Source: Dactylis glomerata
Lineage: Eukaryota > Streptophyta > Magnoliopsida > Poales > Poaceae
Reading direction: 5' to 3'
Assembly (NCBI GenBank): GCA_007115705.1
Contig: QXEO01002115.1
Span: 4,991,340 to 5,055,339 of the forward strand
Length of the DNA: 64,000 nt
Position numbers and translations under genes: made by a program. The notes under the pieces were generated by a model. It saw only the letters and a list, made by a program, of their open reading frames with translations, made no database searches and was not told where the DNA came from. The stretch's first letter is position 1, and every line of letters begins with the position of its first letter. Positions 1 to 11,325 of this stretch are shown in pieces.

Positions 1-2588
1 TTCCTCGGGCTTTCGCTCTGAACAAATAATTTGACCAACTCGAATGGTCTCAACATTCTTGATTGAATTTAGAGCATTCTTTCTATCAATCTTCTTGGGA
101 AAATAGACCGTGTACTCTTTGTCATTGACATTAAAAGTTACTTTTCCTTGATTGCAATTAATAACAGCACCTGCAGTGTTTAGAAAAGGTCTCCCAAGAA
201 TAATGGACATATTATCATCTTCAGGCATTTCCAACACAACAAAGTCAGTTAATATCAAACAACTGTTAGCAACTTGAACATGAACATTTTCACATATACC
301 AATAGGAATAGTAGTAGACTTATCAGCCATTTGCAAAGATATATCAGTTGATACCAATTTTTCTAAATCAAGTCTCTTATAAAGAGAAAAAGGCATGACA
401 CTAACTCCAGCTCCCAAATCACATAAAGCAGTTCTAACATAGTTATTTTAATGGAGCAAGGAATAGTTGGTATATCTGGATCTCCAAGCTTCTCCGGAAC
501 TTTACCATCAAAAGAATAATTAGCAAGTAAAGTGGAAATTTCCTCGTTAGGAATCTTCCTTTTGTTAGTAACAATATCTTTCATATACTTTGCATAAGGA
601 GGCATTCTAATAGCATCAGTCAAAGGAATTTGCAAAAATAAAGGTCTCATCCATTCACAAAACCTGTTGTAGTGTTCTTCTTCCATGGACTTGTGTTTCT
701 TACCAGGAAAAGGCATTGGTTTCTGTACCCAAGGTTCTCTCTCATTACCATGCTTGTTGGCAGTGAAGTCTTCTTTGGTGTACTTTGCATTCTTATCAAT
801 CTTTTCTGGTTCCTCTTCAACTTCTTCTTTATCGGAAGTATCACCTGGTTCAGTTTCAGCATCAGAAATAGAAACACTATTAGGATCTTTACCTGCTTCA
901 GAGGATTCTGCAACTGTTTTATGCTTCTTCTTCTTCTTCTTGGAAGGAATATCATCTCTTGAAGTGCGTTGAGAATCTTGCTCGATCCTCTTAGGATGTC
1001 CTTCAGGATATAAGGGGTCTTGAGTGGTAGCACCTCCTCTTGTGCGTATCTCACACGCTTGTTTTTCTCTTGCAGCATTAACTAGCAAGTCTTTTTGCAC
1101 CTTGGTAAGCTGATCAATTTGAGTCTGAACCATTTGAAAATGTTTAACAAGTATATTCACATCATTGGAGGTTCTCTCCACAATATCCTGCAACTTGTTA
1201 ATAGCTCTAGAATTTTCCAACAAATGATTCTGCACCATTCTATTAAAATTATCTTGCTTAACAATAAAATTATCTAATTCATCTAAGCATTGATCAGGAG
1301 GTTTAGAGTAAGGAATATCTCTATCATCAAAGCGTTGGAGAGAGTGTACCTCAATAGTGGATGAATGAGGGATTGGCTGACATAATTCTTTTATAGGAGG
1401 TAAATTCTTCACATCTATGGATTTAATACCTTTCTCCTTAAGAGATTTCTTGGCTTCCCTCATAACTTCATCATTTAATTCAATCATTCCTCTCTTCTTC
1501 GGTGTCGGTTCTGGAACTGGCGCAGGTGTTGGTGCTGGCGTTGGCTCAACTAGAGTCCAATCATCATGATTCCGGCTTATTTTAGCCATTAATTCTTTAG
1601 CTTCAGCCGGAGTCCTTTCCCTGAAAACACAACCAGCACAACTATCCAGATATGTCTTAGATTCATCAGTTAGTCCATTGTAAAATATATCAAGGAGTTC
1701 ATTTTTAGGCAATGGCTCTTTAGGCAAAGCTCTAATTAAAGAACAAAACCTTGTCCAAGATTCAGGCAGTATCTCTCCTTTTCCCTGTTCAAAATCAAAG
1801 ATTTTCTGTACAGCAGCATGTTGAGCACTAGCAGGAAAATATTTCTGAAAGAAAGCATTAACCAAAGCAATAGGACTATGAATAGATCCAGGAGACAAGC
1901 GATTAAACCAAGTTTTAGCTGCATCTTTCAATGAGGAAGGAAAAATCTTAGCAACAAAGTAAGTGCAAAGCTTAATATCATCCGAAAACAAATTACTCAA
2001 AGTAGAAAGCTCATTCATGTGCGCCATAGCACTTTCATTCTCTGTACCACAAAAAGGATCTTTGTCAACAATAGATATGTAAGATAAATCTAAAGAGAAA
2101 TCATAATCCTTGTCTCTAATATTTATGGGAGAAACAGCAAACTTAGGATCGGGAGATAATTTATATCTAACAACACGTCTTGCTAGAAGTTCCTTAACAG
2201 CTTTAGCATCACGAGTAGCACGAGCTTCAGCAATAAAATCATCGTCAAGCTCAATATAAGCGTCATCAAAATCATCACTAGGGCATTCCCTAGACTCAGG
2301 TGAACTAACAGGTGTAACAGTGGTGTTTCCCATCTTAGCTCTAGCAATTGTAGCATCTAAAAAGGAACCTAGTGAACCACTCTCATCAAGCACAGTAGAA
2401 GCATCATCTAAATTATTAGTGACATTTTCAAACTCAGCAAAAGAAGTAGTAGTAGCGTGTGCATGTGGTCGTGTAAGCAACTTACTCATAACAGATGGCG
2501 AATCAAGAGCAACAGAGGTGTTCAGAGTCGTACCTCTTCTTGTAGTGGATGGCAATATAGGAACTTTTCCATCACGAGGTTTACCCAT
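1..2588 (-). pseudogene. gypsy gag and start of protease, frameshifted, partial
   Basis: Gag starts at the ATG at 2588 (residues MGKPRDGK), just inside the primer binding site. The open frame continues upstream of this ATG only because the leader and LTR happen to be open, so 2588 is chosen. A retrotransposon-gag core (AKTWFNRL ... QKYFPAS ... SWTRFCSLI) lies around residues 210-310. It is followed by a charged, lysine-rich region with a run of K near 915-945. Near 445-450 the frame is lost in an A/T run, apparently one base short. Beyond it the neighbouring frame is open to position 1 and shows retropepsin hallmarks: a DLGA active-site motif near 405 and an ILGRPFL motif near 200. No RT or integrase is in view. 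In this copy the protease is out of frame with gag. Confidence 0.88.
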
Positions 2589-2647
2589 GATGAAAGGATT
2601 GCAGCGGACAATATGAATTCCAAGTGAACTTACAAATAAAGCTATGC

Positions 2648-2665
2648 TCCCCGGTAACGGCGCCA
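2648..2665 (-). other. Primer binding site (tRNA-Asp type)
   Basis: On the minus strand this reads TGGCGCCGTTACCGGGGA, the complement of the plant tRNA-Asp 3' end with one mismatch. It sits 11 nt inside the inner LTR end at 2677, which fixes the element's orientation and LTR boundary. Confidence 0.85.
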
Positions 2666-2676
2666 GAAAATAGTCT

Positions 2677-4072
2677 TGATGACCCACAAGTATAGGGGAT
2701 CGCAACAGTCTTCGAGGGAAGTAAAACCCAAATTTATTGATTCGACACAAGGGGAGCCAAAGGATATTTATAAGCCTTAACAGATGAGTTGTCAATTCAG
2801 CTGCACCTAGAAACAGACTTGTTCGCAGCGGTTTATCAGTAGCAATAGTTTTATAGTGGTGATAGTAGTGAAACTGTAACAACAGTAGTAAAATAAAAGC
2901 GATAATATTAGCAATAGTAAACAGTAGGATAAAAGACTGTAGGCATAGGGATAGATGTATGGGTGTTGCATGGATAAGATAATTCATGAAATCAGTGAGA
3001 CATGGGCAATTGCAGATAAATAATAATAAGCATCCTAGTACTAACAATTATAGGCATGTGTTCCGTATATAGTCGTATGTGCTCGCAATGAGAAACTTGC
3101 ACGACATCTTTTGTCCTACCAGCCTGTTGCAGCAGGGCCTCAAGGGAAACTACTGGTAATTAAGGTACTCCTTTTAATAAAGTATCGGAGCAAAGCATTA
3201 ACACTCGGTGAACATATGTGATCCTCACATCATAGCCATCCCCTCCGGTTATCCCAATTTCTGTCACTTTGGGGCCTCGGGTTCCGGACAACAATATGTG
3301 TATACAACTTGCAGGTAAGATCATAAACAACACGTATCATCATAAAATAATAACAAGTTCAGATCTAAGATCATGGTACTCGGGCCCAAAGTGACAAGCA
3401 TTAAGCACAATAAGTTGCAACAATGTCATAAGCACTAATAAAAGATACTCGGCACTATGCCCTAACAATCTCATAGCAAATTACATGAATGATCTCATCC
3501 AATCCCTACCATCCCCTTCGCCTACAGCGGAAATTACTCACACATGGATGGGAGAGTCATGGATGGTTGATGGAGAGACGTTGGTGATGATGGTGATGAA
3601 GATCTCCTCCAAATCCCCGTCCCGGCAGGGTGCCAGAATGGAGTTTCTGGTTCCGAATTGCGGTTTCTGATGGTGGCAGCGCAGCGGAAGTCTATCTGGG
3701 AAAAATGCCGAACCCCCGCTCCTTTCAGGTCAGAGGGTATATGTAGGCGGAAGAAGGGGTCGAGGCGATGGCTGAGGTGGCCTCACCATAGGTGGGCGCG
3801 GCCAGGCCTGGGCCGCGCCCCCTGGTGGTGAGCCCAGGCCACTGTCCCCCTTCGTCTCTCCTTCTGGCTCTGTGGGTCTTCTAGCAAAATAGAATTTTTG
3901 CAATATTTTCCGGGATTTTTCCTGAATGTCGGATTTCTGCACAAAAACAAGACACCAGAGCAATTCTGCTGAAAACAGCGTGAGTTCGTGTTAGTTGTAT
4001 TCAAAACATACAAATTAGGGGAGAAACAATTGCAAAAGTGCTCGGGAAAGTAGATACGTTTTGGACGTATCA
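2677..4072 (-). repeat. 5' LTR of the gypsy element (1396 bp)
   Basis: Bounded by TG at 2677 and CA at 4072 on the plus strand, with short inverted ends (TGAT/ATCA). The inner end abuts the primer binding site. The region has no long coding frame; small ORFs inside it are chance. It should contain the element's promoter and polyadenylation signals, but I could not place them confidently. Confidence 0.85.
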
Positions 4073-6140
4073 TTTCCCATCAACAAACGCGGAGTATATG
4101 TGACATGGTCCGTTTAGCATATCTTCTGGTGATGAGTTGTATTCTCTGGGTTCTCTTGTCTAAAATTTGCTTCCGTAGTCTTCTTTTCCGTAGCTATGGT
4201 ACCCGGAGCTTCTACGGTTGTTCCCTTGGTAGTTGTTGTCTTTGTACCCTGCAGCTACTTGGTTGTGGGAGCCATAGTTGTCATAATTGCGAGATCTCCT
4301 CCTTTGGCCTCCATATCTGTTCCCTCTATCATCTTCTGGTGATCGTGTCCGCTTGTTATTGCACGCATCTTATCCATCTGTGAACCTGTTTGCTATATCC
4401 ATTAAGTCTGATACTGCTTTTGGCTTAAGCCTGCCCATCTCTTCGACTAGGTATCCTCGCCGTAACCCAAGTGTGAAAGCATCTATTGCTATTTTATCTG
4501 AGACTTCGACTGCTGAATTTTTGATGATGCTCCATCTTTGGATATATGCTCTTAACGTCTCATTGCGTTGCTGCACGCAGGCTTTGACTTCTTCTATGGA
4601 TGCTGGCCGCTTCTATGTCGACTTGAAGTTGCCCGTAAATTGCTTTGTGAGCTCCTCCCAGCTTCCAATTGTTTCTTTTCCTAATTTGCTCAACCATGAC
4701 CTTGCTGTGCCGGTGAGGTGTAATTGCAAACTTTGCATTGTTGTTTCCCTGGTTCCTCCCAGTAATTTTACTGCTTGTAGATAATCTGAAAGCTATGACT
4801 GTGGCTCCTGAGATCCATCAAATTTTTTCTGATCATGGGGTAGTTTGAAACCTTTGGGTACTAGCGTGATGCGAACCCTATGGGTAAAGCATGACGCCCC
4901 ATCTCCTTTTCATCGTCTTCGTAGTCATATGCTTTGTTGGGAGTTATGGATCTTCAGGTTCCTTTATGCTTTGGATTATTGTGCCGCCCTGGTGATGGCG
5001 TTCTAGATCGTCGACTTCCGCTTCTGTGCCGAGGACTGTTGTGACGGCGTGGTGACCTTGGTTTGTGAATTCCTTTGTTGCGGTATGCCTCCTCCTCTTT
5101 TGCTGATAGCTTGTTGCCTACCATCTTTAATCCCTGCAGTGCTGCTCGGTGCATATGTTCCCTTGGATCTCCTGGATTTGGTCATGTTGTGTGCAGGTAT
5201 GCTTGAGCTGCCACCAGCGCTGCTTCGGGTGTCTTTGGTATAATGTTCCCTTGCTCATCGACTGATAAGAAAGATGAGTCGAGGTTTTTTGAGAGACTTT
5301 GCCTATCTGAGTATTTGAGGTTCTCGTACCTTGATCCATGTCGACGATGCCTTTTGTTGTTTGTGTACGACACGTCGCTACGTGCTTTATGATAAGCATC
5401 GCTTGCTGCAATGGCTGAGTCTCTTCTTTTCTGTATCTCAATTCTTTCTTTCGCTAGTAGCTTTGACTGCTGTCTTAGGGCGTAGTGGTACCCCAAAAGC
5501 ATGTTTTTGCTAGCGTTATTTGGTATTGGCGTGCGGTGCTCCACAGCTGTTTTGATTGTCCTCCACTCATCGACTGATAGTCAAACTTTTTCCCGGTTTA
5601 CCAGGGAGTCTGCAGTTTCTCCTTCTGCTAGGTGGTTTGCTCCCCTATTTATGTTTGCTGGGTTGAGCACTGGATTGTTGTTTTCATCGAACTCTTCCGA
5701 GTTATCCTTTGTAATAGCGAGTACTTAGTACCGATTATTGAACTTACTATCGAAGCTTGAGAAGATTGAACTTTCATCCTCATGAAGCTCTAACCCTGTC
5801 TTCCAGGTGTCTGTTGATTTATCTGAAGTGTCGTCATGGCAGATCATCAGATCTTCGAGTTGTACTTCTAAGTCAAAATTTTCCATGGTTTCGTCGCTTT
5901 CTGCGAATTTTCTTTCTTCTATTTCTATTTCTGTGAAGCTGACCGGTGAATTTACTTCGCTGGAAGAGCCCTCTGACGATTCTGACGTTGTTTCTGTCTT
6001 GGACTTGCTTGCTGACGGACCCGGTTGCCAAATTTGCCATAGTGTGTGTGTTGCCAAATTTACTTCGCTGGAAGAGCCCTCGACACACGTAAGGGCAGCC
6101 ATAGTGTGTGTGTTGCCAAATTTGCCAACTCGATACAATT
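4073..6140 (-). pseudogene. Decayed gag of a second, older gypsy element
   Basis: Several short minus-strand frames together resemble a Ty3/gypsy gag. From 5' (high coordinate) to 3' there is an acidic N-terminal part (6138-5725), a basic/coiled part (5544-5182), an RS-rich patch (5154-4954), and a gag core with LTGTARSWLSKLG (near 4700) and LRAYIQRW ... DAFTLGLRRGYL (4576-4370). A basic R/G/N/Y-rich tail follows towards 4100. The frames are separated by stops (for example a TAG near 4617-4620) and shifts, so no protein can be made. The 1-4072 element inserted into this sequence. Neither LTR of the older element is recognisable here. Confidence 0.75.
5940..6135. repeat. Short interleaved direct repeats at the 5' edge of the old gag
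   Basis: TTACTTCGCTGGAAGAGCCC occurs at about 5951 and again at about 6059. CCATAGTGTGTGTGTTGCC occurs at about 6038 and about 6101. The two repeats interleave, giving a scrambled mosaic rather than a clean tandem duplication. This fits patchwork repair of a double-strand break or template switching during reverse transcription. Confidence 0.7.
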
Positions 6141-6458
6141 TAGCAGCGATGCCTAATTAGCTAGCACGCCCCAGCGTAGGTGGTTCCCAACTTCTGCACA
6201 ATGAAACCCACATCAGACTAGAATTTTATAGAATATGCATATTTTCTCTCCCCATCTCAACACCCTTGCATGAGTATGAGTGATCCCTGCTTCAAGATAT
6301 AGTATTTTATTAGATCAAACGAATTTGGCATCGGAGCACCAACATGCTCCGGTTCTCAGTTTTTCTAAATTTAGAACTACCCCTGCAATTATAGAACTAG
6401 TTCCAAAAGCTAAAAAGTCAATTTAGAACTAGATTTAGCTACACATTGTGGATGCCCT
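6141..6458. other. No gene seen
   Basis: About 320 bp of AT-rich intergenic DNA between the old gypsy remnant and the miniature LTR element. No coding frame, tRNA or clear terminal repeats were found. Confidence 0.5.
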
Positions 6459-6821
6459 TGTTGATGTGTATAAGTGAATTGTCTAGCACTTTCCATCAGT
6501 TCGGACTTTTGGTTGCATTGACTAGTGCATGAAGCTTAACATGGTATCAGAGCCCAGGGTCTCGAGTTCGAGTCCTGGTTTTCGCAATTTATTATAAAAA
6601 TTGCTGTTGCCCCCTTTGTGTCCACGTGTTGACTTTTCCCGTGACCGTCGCCGCCAGTTCGCCCCGGCCTCTGTTTTGCCGGTTCCCGTCTTGACTGCAG
6701 CTGCTCTTCTCCCTTGATTCGTCACACGTGAGTGGGGGTGTTGATGTGTATAAGTGAATTGCCTAGCCATTTCCATCAGTTTGGACTTTTGGTTGCGTTG
6801 GCTAGTGCACGAAGCTTAACA
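6459..6821 (+). mobile_element. Miniature LTR retrotransposon (TRIM/SMART type), complete
   Basis: Two 83-bp direct repeats (6459-6541 and 6739-6821), both TGTTGATG...CTTAACA, flank a 197-bp interior. The first repeat is followed at once by TGGTATCAGAGC (6542-6553), complementary to the initiator tRNA-Met 3' end. The second is preceded by a purine tract GAGTGGGGG (6730-6738). A perfect 5-bp target duplication GCCCT lies at 6454-6458 and 6822-6826. The element has no coding capacity and would need proteins from an autonomous relative. Size and structure match the short SMART/TRIM elements known from grasses. The repeats differ at several positions, so the insertion is not very recent. Confidence 0.92.
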
Positions 6822-6826
6822 GCCCT

Positions 6827-7058
6827 AAGGGCACTTCTTCGGTGGTGAGGCTCACTGCTTGGTGGCTGTGGAAGGGGCGACGGCGCGCGACGTGATCTCG
6901 ACGGCCTCCTTGACATGATCAAAGTGGATGCTAGATCCTGGATGTTGGCCGGGGCTTCGGGTCTCGCGATGATCCTTCCTTCGGCTTAGTTTTAAAGTGT
7001 CTCGTGTTGTACTCGGGCTTTTTGCGGAGTTTTCTCAAAAAAATAATAAGCAATCTTA
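6827..7058. other. No gene seen; GC-rich piece ending in an A-rich run
   Basis: GC-rich sequence without a convincing frame, ending in CTCAAAAAAATAATAAG near 7034-7050. This could be the 3' end of an old retroposed transcript, but no target duplication was found. Confidence 0.3.
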
Positions 7059-7157
7059 ACGAGCTAAACGAGCAGCTCCTCGTGAGTAGCTTAGCTCAAA
7101 CTCGGCTCAACTTCCTTGGACATTGAGTTTGAGCCGAGTTACTCGTTTAGCTGAGTT
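7059..7157. repeat. Fold-back repeat, possibly hAT-like
   Basis: An inverted repeat whose arms contain GAGCTAAACGAG / CTCGTTTAG and CTCAAACTCGGCTCAAC / GAGTTTGAGCCGAG, with a short central spacer. A similar GCTCGG-rich vocabulary recurs at 32.1-32.9 kb. No clean target duplication was found. Confidence 0.5.
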
Positions 7158-7204
7158 CTACCAGCAGTGGTACGATTGACTCACTCGCGGCAACTTTTTG
7201 TTTT

Positions 7205-7560
7205 TACACAATTTTTTTTAGATAGAAGGCAGCCTGTGCCCGACTTTAAATTAATAAAGCCACCACAGCAGAGTGATACAGCAGCAATAGGTTTACACCG
7301 ACGTTTGCCCCATAAGAGGGCCGGCAAACGCCCAAGTACCAGACGAAAGCAAGACCACACTGGTCAAAACCACCAGGGAGAAAGCTAAGTGTAGAGAGAT
7401 AGTTAAAGTACGACAGCCATCAGAATGGCGATACACAGCGCACAGGCCGGCAGAAATCTACGACTGGTGGTTCATGCTAGGGGCCGCTGGAGGAGTAGAA
7501 GTTCGGGCGAAGAAGGCCTTTGTCAGTCTGATCAGCTCATCCAGCGCTCCCAGGTCCTTA
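7205..7560 (-). mobile_element. LINE 3' end remnant (noncoding)
   Basis: The plus strand begins with a T-rich run (7210-7218) followed by a sequence whose complement ends in GGCTTTATTAATTTAAAGTCGGGC. That matches the style of the LINE 3' end at 40.62 kb (GGCTTTATTAATATAAAGTC). No coding sequence is left. The right end is not sharp. It lies directly upstream of the F-box gene. Confidence 0.5.
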
Positions 7561-7694
7561 GGATTCCTCAGACTTTCCTAATTGAATTGTAAATCCACAT
7601 TGGCCATCGCTGCTAAACCTAGTTAAATACACATTGATCGGCCTCCGTGTTGGATCATTGAGATTTCACCATCTGATCAACCGGGGCTCCAGTC

Positions 7695-9912
7695 ATGGAG
7701 TCACCGCCGTTCACAATTGGCCAAGATAGGGATAGAATCAGCGATCTCCCGGACGAGCTCCTCCTCGGAATCCTTGAACGCCTCGATCTGCGCTACGCGG
7801 TCGGCGCCGGCGTGGTCTCTAGGCGGTGGCGGCACCTGCCCCACCAGCTCTCGCGTCTGCGCCTCGACGTCGATGACTTCCAGGGCACCACAGTGCACGA
7901 TATCATGGAGGCGTTCACGGGCGCGACGTGCCAGTTGCTGTCCGCGTGCCCTCCGGCTGAGTGCAGGTGTGACTGCAAGCGCAGGCGTGCCGTCAAGACC
8001 CTCCGCCTCCGCTTCTACCTATCGACCCCTCACCTGAGCTCCATAAGCCATGCCGTCGAGGACACCGTAACCCGTGGTGAGACCCAACGCTTCGAATTTG
8101 CTGTGATTCCACCTCCCTTGGAGCTGATTGCCCCTCGGAAAGCCGGCTGGCGCGCCGAGCTCGGGGAACAGTTCATGACCTTCTCCGGCGCCTGCCCCGT
8201 CGCCTTCCGTTGTCTCACCGGCCTATCGCTCACGAGCCTCGAGTTCAGGCAGTCCAACTTGCGCAACCTCATCGGAGCTTGCGATAAGCTCAAGAACCTA
8301 TCCTTAGAATCCTGTAGACTGGTTGGGCGCTCTGTGCTCAAGATCGATGTGCCCAACTCCATAATTAATAAGCTCGAGCTCCTCCACTTTAAGTGCACCC
8401 GGATTGAGCTCGTCTCTGTCCCAAAGCTCACACACCTGTTGTGCCATTCTATTTGCAAGGAGAGCCCCCCGCTGCGTTTCGGCTACGTACCCGAGCTTCT
8501 ATCGGTGGAACTTGGTTATCTTACCAAGGCGTGGCATGTGCCATTTGCGCTAAGCGAGCTCTTCTCAATGAAAACAAGGAGCCTGTCGAAACTACATCTT
8601 GGTTTTGGCTGCCAAATGGTAACTTAGTTTCTGCATGCGCATAAACTTTCATCGCATCTACACATGAGACATAACATGTTCTTTTTCTCTACCAATTTCT
8701 GCTGTCTGTTTGTTGCTGCAGATTTGGATTCAGCCAGAACAACCCAAAAAGCTCACTGCTATATTCAGCAATCTGAGGGATGTGGTGCTTTGGTGTTTCT
8801 TTCCTGAGTGTGATCTCAACTGGACATTGTTTATCCTTCAGTCTGCACCTGCCCTGCAAAATTTTACCGTAAGTCTGTTACTTCACCTTCTTGTAGTTTA
8901 ATCGAAATCTTAACCTGGATACCACTCATTCTGGTGTGTCATGTTTGTGGATATTCAGCATTAACAACATATCAGCAATTTGATCTGATTCTCACCTACT
9001 CTAATCTATCACCAATGTTACAAGTAGTTCTTACTGGTCGCATTTGCCATTGGGATGTAGGGAATTGTATATGAATGATGGTGAAATTCAATGGAAGTTT
9101 CAATTCTCCATAAGAATTTGGCAGAGAGACAATATATCCATGCAAGACAAAAAAATCTTGCTGGACAATACCTCATGTTAAGAGTTATCCAAAAATTACT
9201 GTATGTTACTATTTTCTAAAAATAGGATAGCCATGTCATCTTCATTAAGTAATGCACATCGCCATCTTTATTATAACTCTTCATTACAAAGTATCTTGGT
9301 CGAGATATACATGAGCAGTTGAACATACAGGAGTGATGTGGCTGTGATTTCATAGGAATCCCGGATGCAATATTCACGTGTCCATTTAGGATTTACTTCA
9401 TGCAAATCCCTCCAAACACTCTACAAGAATCTAAAACTTCAATACTAGATTGAGTTTGATACAAAAAATATCAATGGCAAAGATTAATTAAAATATTTGC
9501 TTCGTGTCCTGCATGAGTTGGTGGGAAGTTTTAATATAACATATGTTTTATTTTCTGTGTATGCATGAAGGTAAATCGGGCTCGACATTCATGTGTCAAA
9601 ACGTCCGAGAATGATGCCAAGAAGACCAACGTAGTGTGGGAACCATCCAAGGATTTGAAGCACCAGAACCTGGAGTTGCTAGTGATGATAGGATTCGAGG
9701 AGGAAGACAAGGTGGCAAAGTATATAAGGCTTGTCATGGAACTAGCTGAAGGGTTGAAGAGAATCAAGCTGAAGAGTGAAACCTGCGAGGAAGGCAATGC
9801 CATCGACCTCGATTACCCAAGGAGATCCGAGGAAGATGAAGCCAGCAAGCTTCGGATTAAGGAGCGTCTCACACATGGATGCTCCTCGTCCGTGGAGATA
9901 ATCATCTGCTGA
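7695..9912 (+). CDS. F-box protein with LRR/FBD-like C-terminus (3 exons, 470 aa)
   Basis: Model: exon 1 7695-8618, exon 2 8722-8868, exon 3 9571-9912. Introns are GT-AG and both are phase 0. F-box proteins are substrate adaptors of SCF ubiquitin ligases. The F-box lies near residues 14-50 (RISDLPDELLLGIL ... VVSRRWRHL). Leucine-rich segments follow (FRCLTGLSLTSLEF, LKNLSLESCRL, KLELLHFKC). The C-terminal exon (DLKHQNLELLVMIGF ... KLRIKERLTHG) resembles the FBD-type end common in large grass F-box families. The ATG at 7695 is the first in frame and directly precedes the F-box. No stop or shift is seen, so the gene looks intact. The target is unknown. It is isolated, with transposon debris on both sides. 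Confidence 0.85.
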
Positions 9913-10474
9913 AGGATGTGGTCAAGGAATGACAGTAAACTCATAGATGCAGTGCTCACGGTGACGAGAGTGTATGAGGCCCAGTCTGTCTTAAACTCAT
10001 AATTGACCTACTTTTTCTTCTTATAGCAGGAGATACTTGATTTGTGTGGACTGCAATCGTCTCTTCGGGGGCATCTATTCGAATTGGTACAGGCAAGTTC
10101 AGCAGTATGCATATATCTTTTTTCAGTTTACTGAGAAATTGCCTACTGTATGCTGATTTGTTCACCTGCCGTGGGAACATCATTCGACTTCCTCTCTTCT
10201 CAGCAATTGGCGTGGATTTTACGGCATACAGGAAATATTTGTGAACCATATTTCCATCTGCAGAGAAATTTCATACTCTCTGATCTATGTAAACGAGACA
10301 CACCGTGTGCTGTTCTGTGCGGTTCTCACTAAACACTATGTCGTTTTATTTCTCATCGCATTAGAGCCTAGAGCAGCCGCATCCTCTCTGGAGGCGATGT
10401 AAATGTTCAGAACTAAAACTTTTTGCACACTTTCTGAGTCAGGTGTTAGCTGATATTGTAAGTACACAACTTTG
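9913..10474. other. 3' flank of the F-box gene, no further gene
   Basis: Probable 3' untranslated region and downstream sequence. Short frames are not convincing. Confidence 0.4.
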
Positions 10475-10830
10475 AAGGCCACCTTCTGAAAATACAAGGC
10501 CTCAAGGATTTGCACATGTCGTTCAACAAACGGAGACAGTGCCAACAAACAAAAATATTGTTTGACAACGCAAATCTTAAGCAGGAAATCTGTAATTCAG
10601 AGCACGAAGAGCTAGCAGTGATATCAGCAAAAGTAGATGGAGCAGTACGCACAAGGCCACCTTCTGAAAATACAAGGCCTCAAGGATTTACACATGTCGT
10701 TCGACAAACGGAGACAGTGCCAACAAACAAAAATATTGTTTGACAACGCAAATCTTAAGCAGGAAATCTGTAATTCAGAGCACGAAGAGCTAGCAGTGAT
10801 ATCAGCAAAAGTAGATGGAGCAGTACGCAC
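10475..10830. repeat. 178-bp tandem duplication, two copies
   Basis: Copy 1 is 10475-10652 and copy 2 is 10653-10830, head to tail with no spacer. I saw only about two differences (TTTGCACA/TTTACACA and GTTCAACA/GTTCGACA), so the event is recent. The repeat lies between the F-box gene and a possible minus-strand coding fragment. No transposon ends mark it. Confidence 0.95.
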
Positions 10831-10954
10831 ATAACAACAAGGCTATCATACACAAAAGATCCACCAGTATTGCGTTCTAGCTGCTGGGCAGTATTAGGAA
10901 CTACAGTACTATTTAGACAGCATCTAGCTGCTGGGTGAGCAATTACCTGTACAA

Positions 10955-11325
10955 GAGACATCCACATGACATGGATGATCCATGTTCCCACTAAACTCAC
11001 CGCCACAGCGCTGCTAAGTCGGTCGATCCCTTCAGCTCCCTTCAGCTCGCTTGCTTCTGCTAAGAGTCTTGCCATCTCCACACATTCTTCATCTTTTGGG
11101 TGACGTCAGACCGCATTAGTCGCGCATGAGACAGCCATATATTCCGAGGTCGTGGACAGCCATAGCGAGCACGTGAATCCGCACGCCGAGTTCTGTCGTT
11201 TGTTTCTTTGAGAGCAATCGTCTCCTCCAACGCTTTCATAGCGTCATAATGACGTTCAGCGCCGAGTTTGCTCGTTCTCAGGGCCCCGACTTCAAAACCG
11301 TTCGCCTCCAGCAGTGCATATTCTC
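10955..11325 (-). pseudogene. Possible coding remnant: helical segment then membrane segment
   Basis: Two minus-strand frames look protein-like. The upstream one (about 11325-11100) includes the helical-looking stretch HYDAMKALEETIALKETNDR. The downstream one (11081-10955) includes MARLLAEASELKGAEGIDRL followed by a hydrophobic stretch AVAVSLVGTWIIHVMWMSLV, then a possible GT donor (CAGGTAATTG). The two are in different frames, so either an intron is hidden or the copy is broken. I do not recognise the family. Confidence 0.35.

Larger units (their letters stand above)
1..4072 (-). mobile_element. Ty3/gypsy LTR retrotransposon, 5' part, cut by window edge
   Basis: Read on the minus strand, the element runs LTR (4072-2677), an 11-nt spacer, a primer binding site, gag and the start of protease. 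The remainder and the second LTR lie left of position 1. The LTR begins TGATACG and ends GTCATCA on the minus strand, a proper TG...CA pair. Outside position 4072 the sequence is decayed gag of a different gypsy element, so this is a nested, younger insertion. The candidate target duplicate is TTTCC (4073-4077), but its partner is outside the window. The gag type and order fit grass gypsy elements; the named family is not assigned. Confidence 0.9.

Noticed and set aside
363..3047. A single intact 894-aa protein
   Set aside because: The first part is LTR/leader read through by chance and the last 30 residues follow a frameshift; the real gag starts at 2588 and ends in the wrong frame near 447.
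6542..6580. tRNA-Met gene or fragment in the TRIM interior
   Set aside because: TGGTATCAGAGC is in the position and sense of a primer binding site directly after the LTR; there is no tRNA fold.
7167..7388. Small plus-strand gene upstream of the F-box gene
   Set aside because: Lies in a LINE 3' tail in antisense; no homologous pattern, and the frame is chance.
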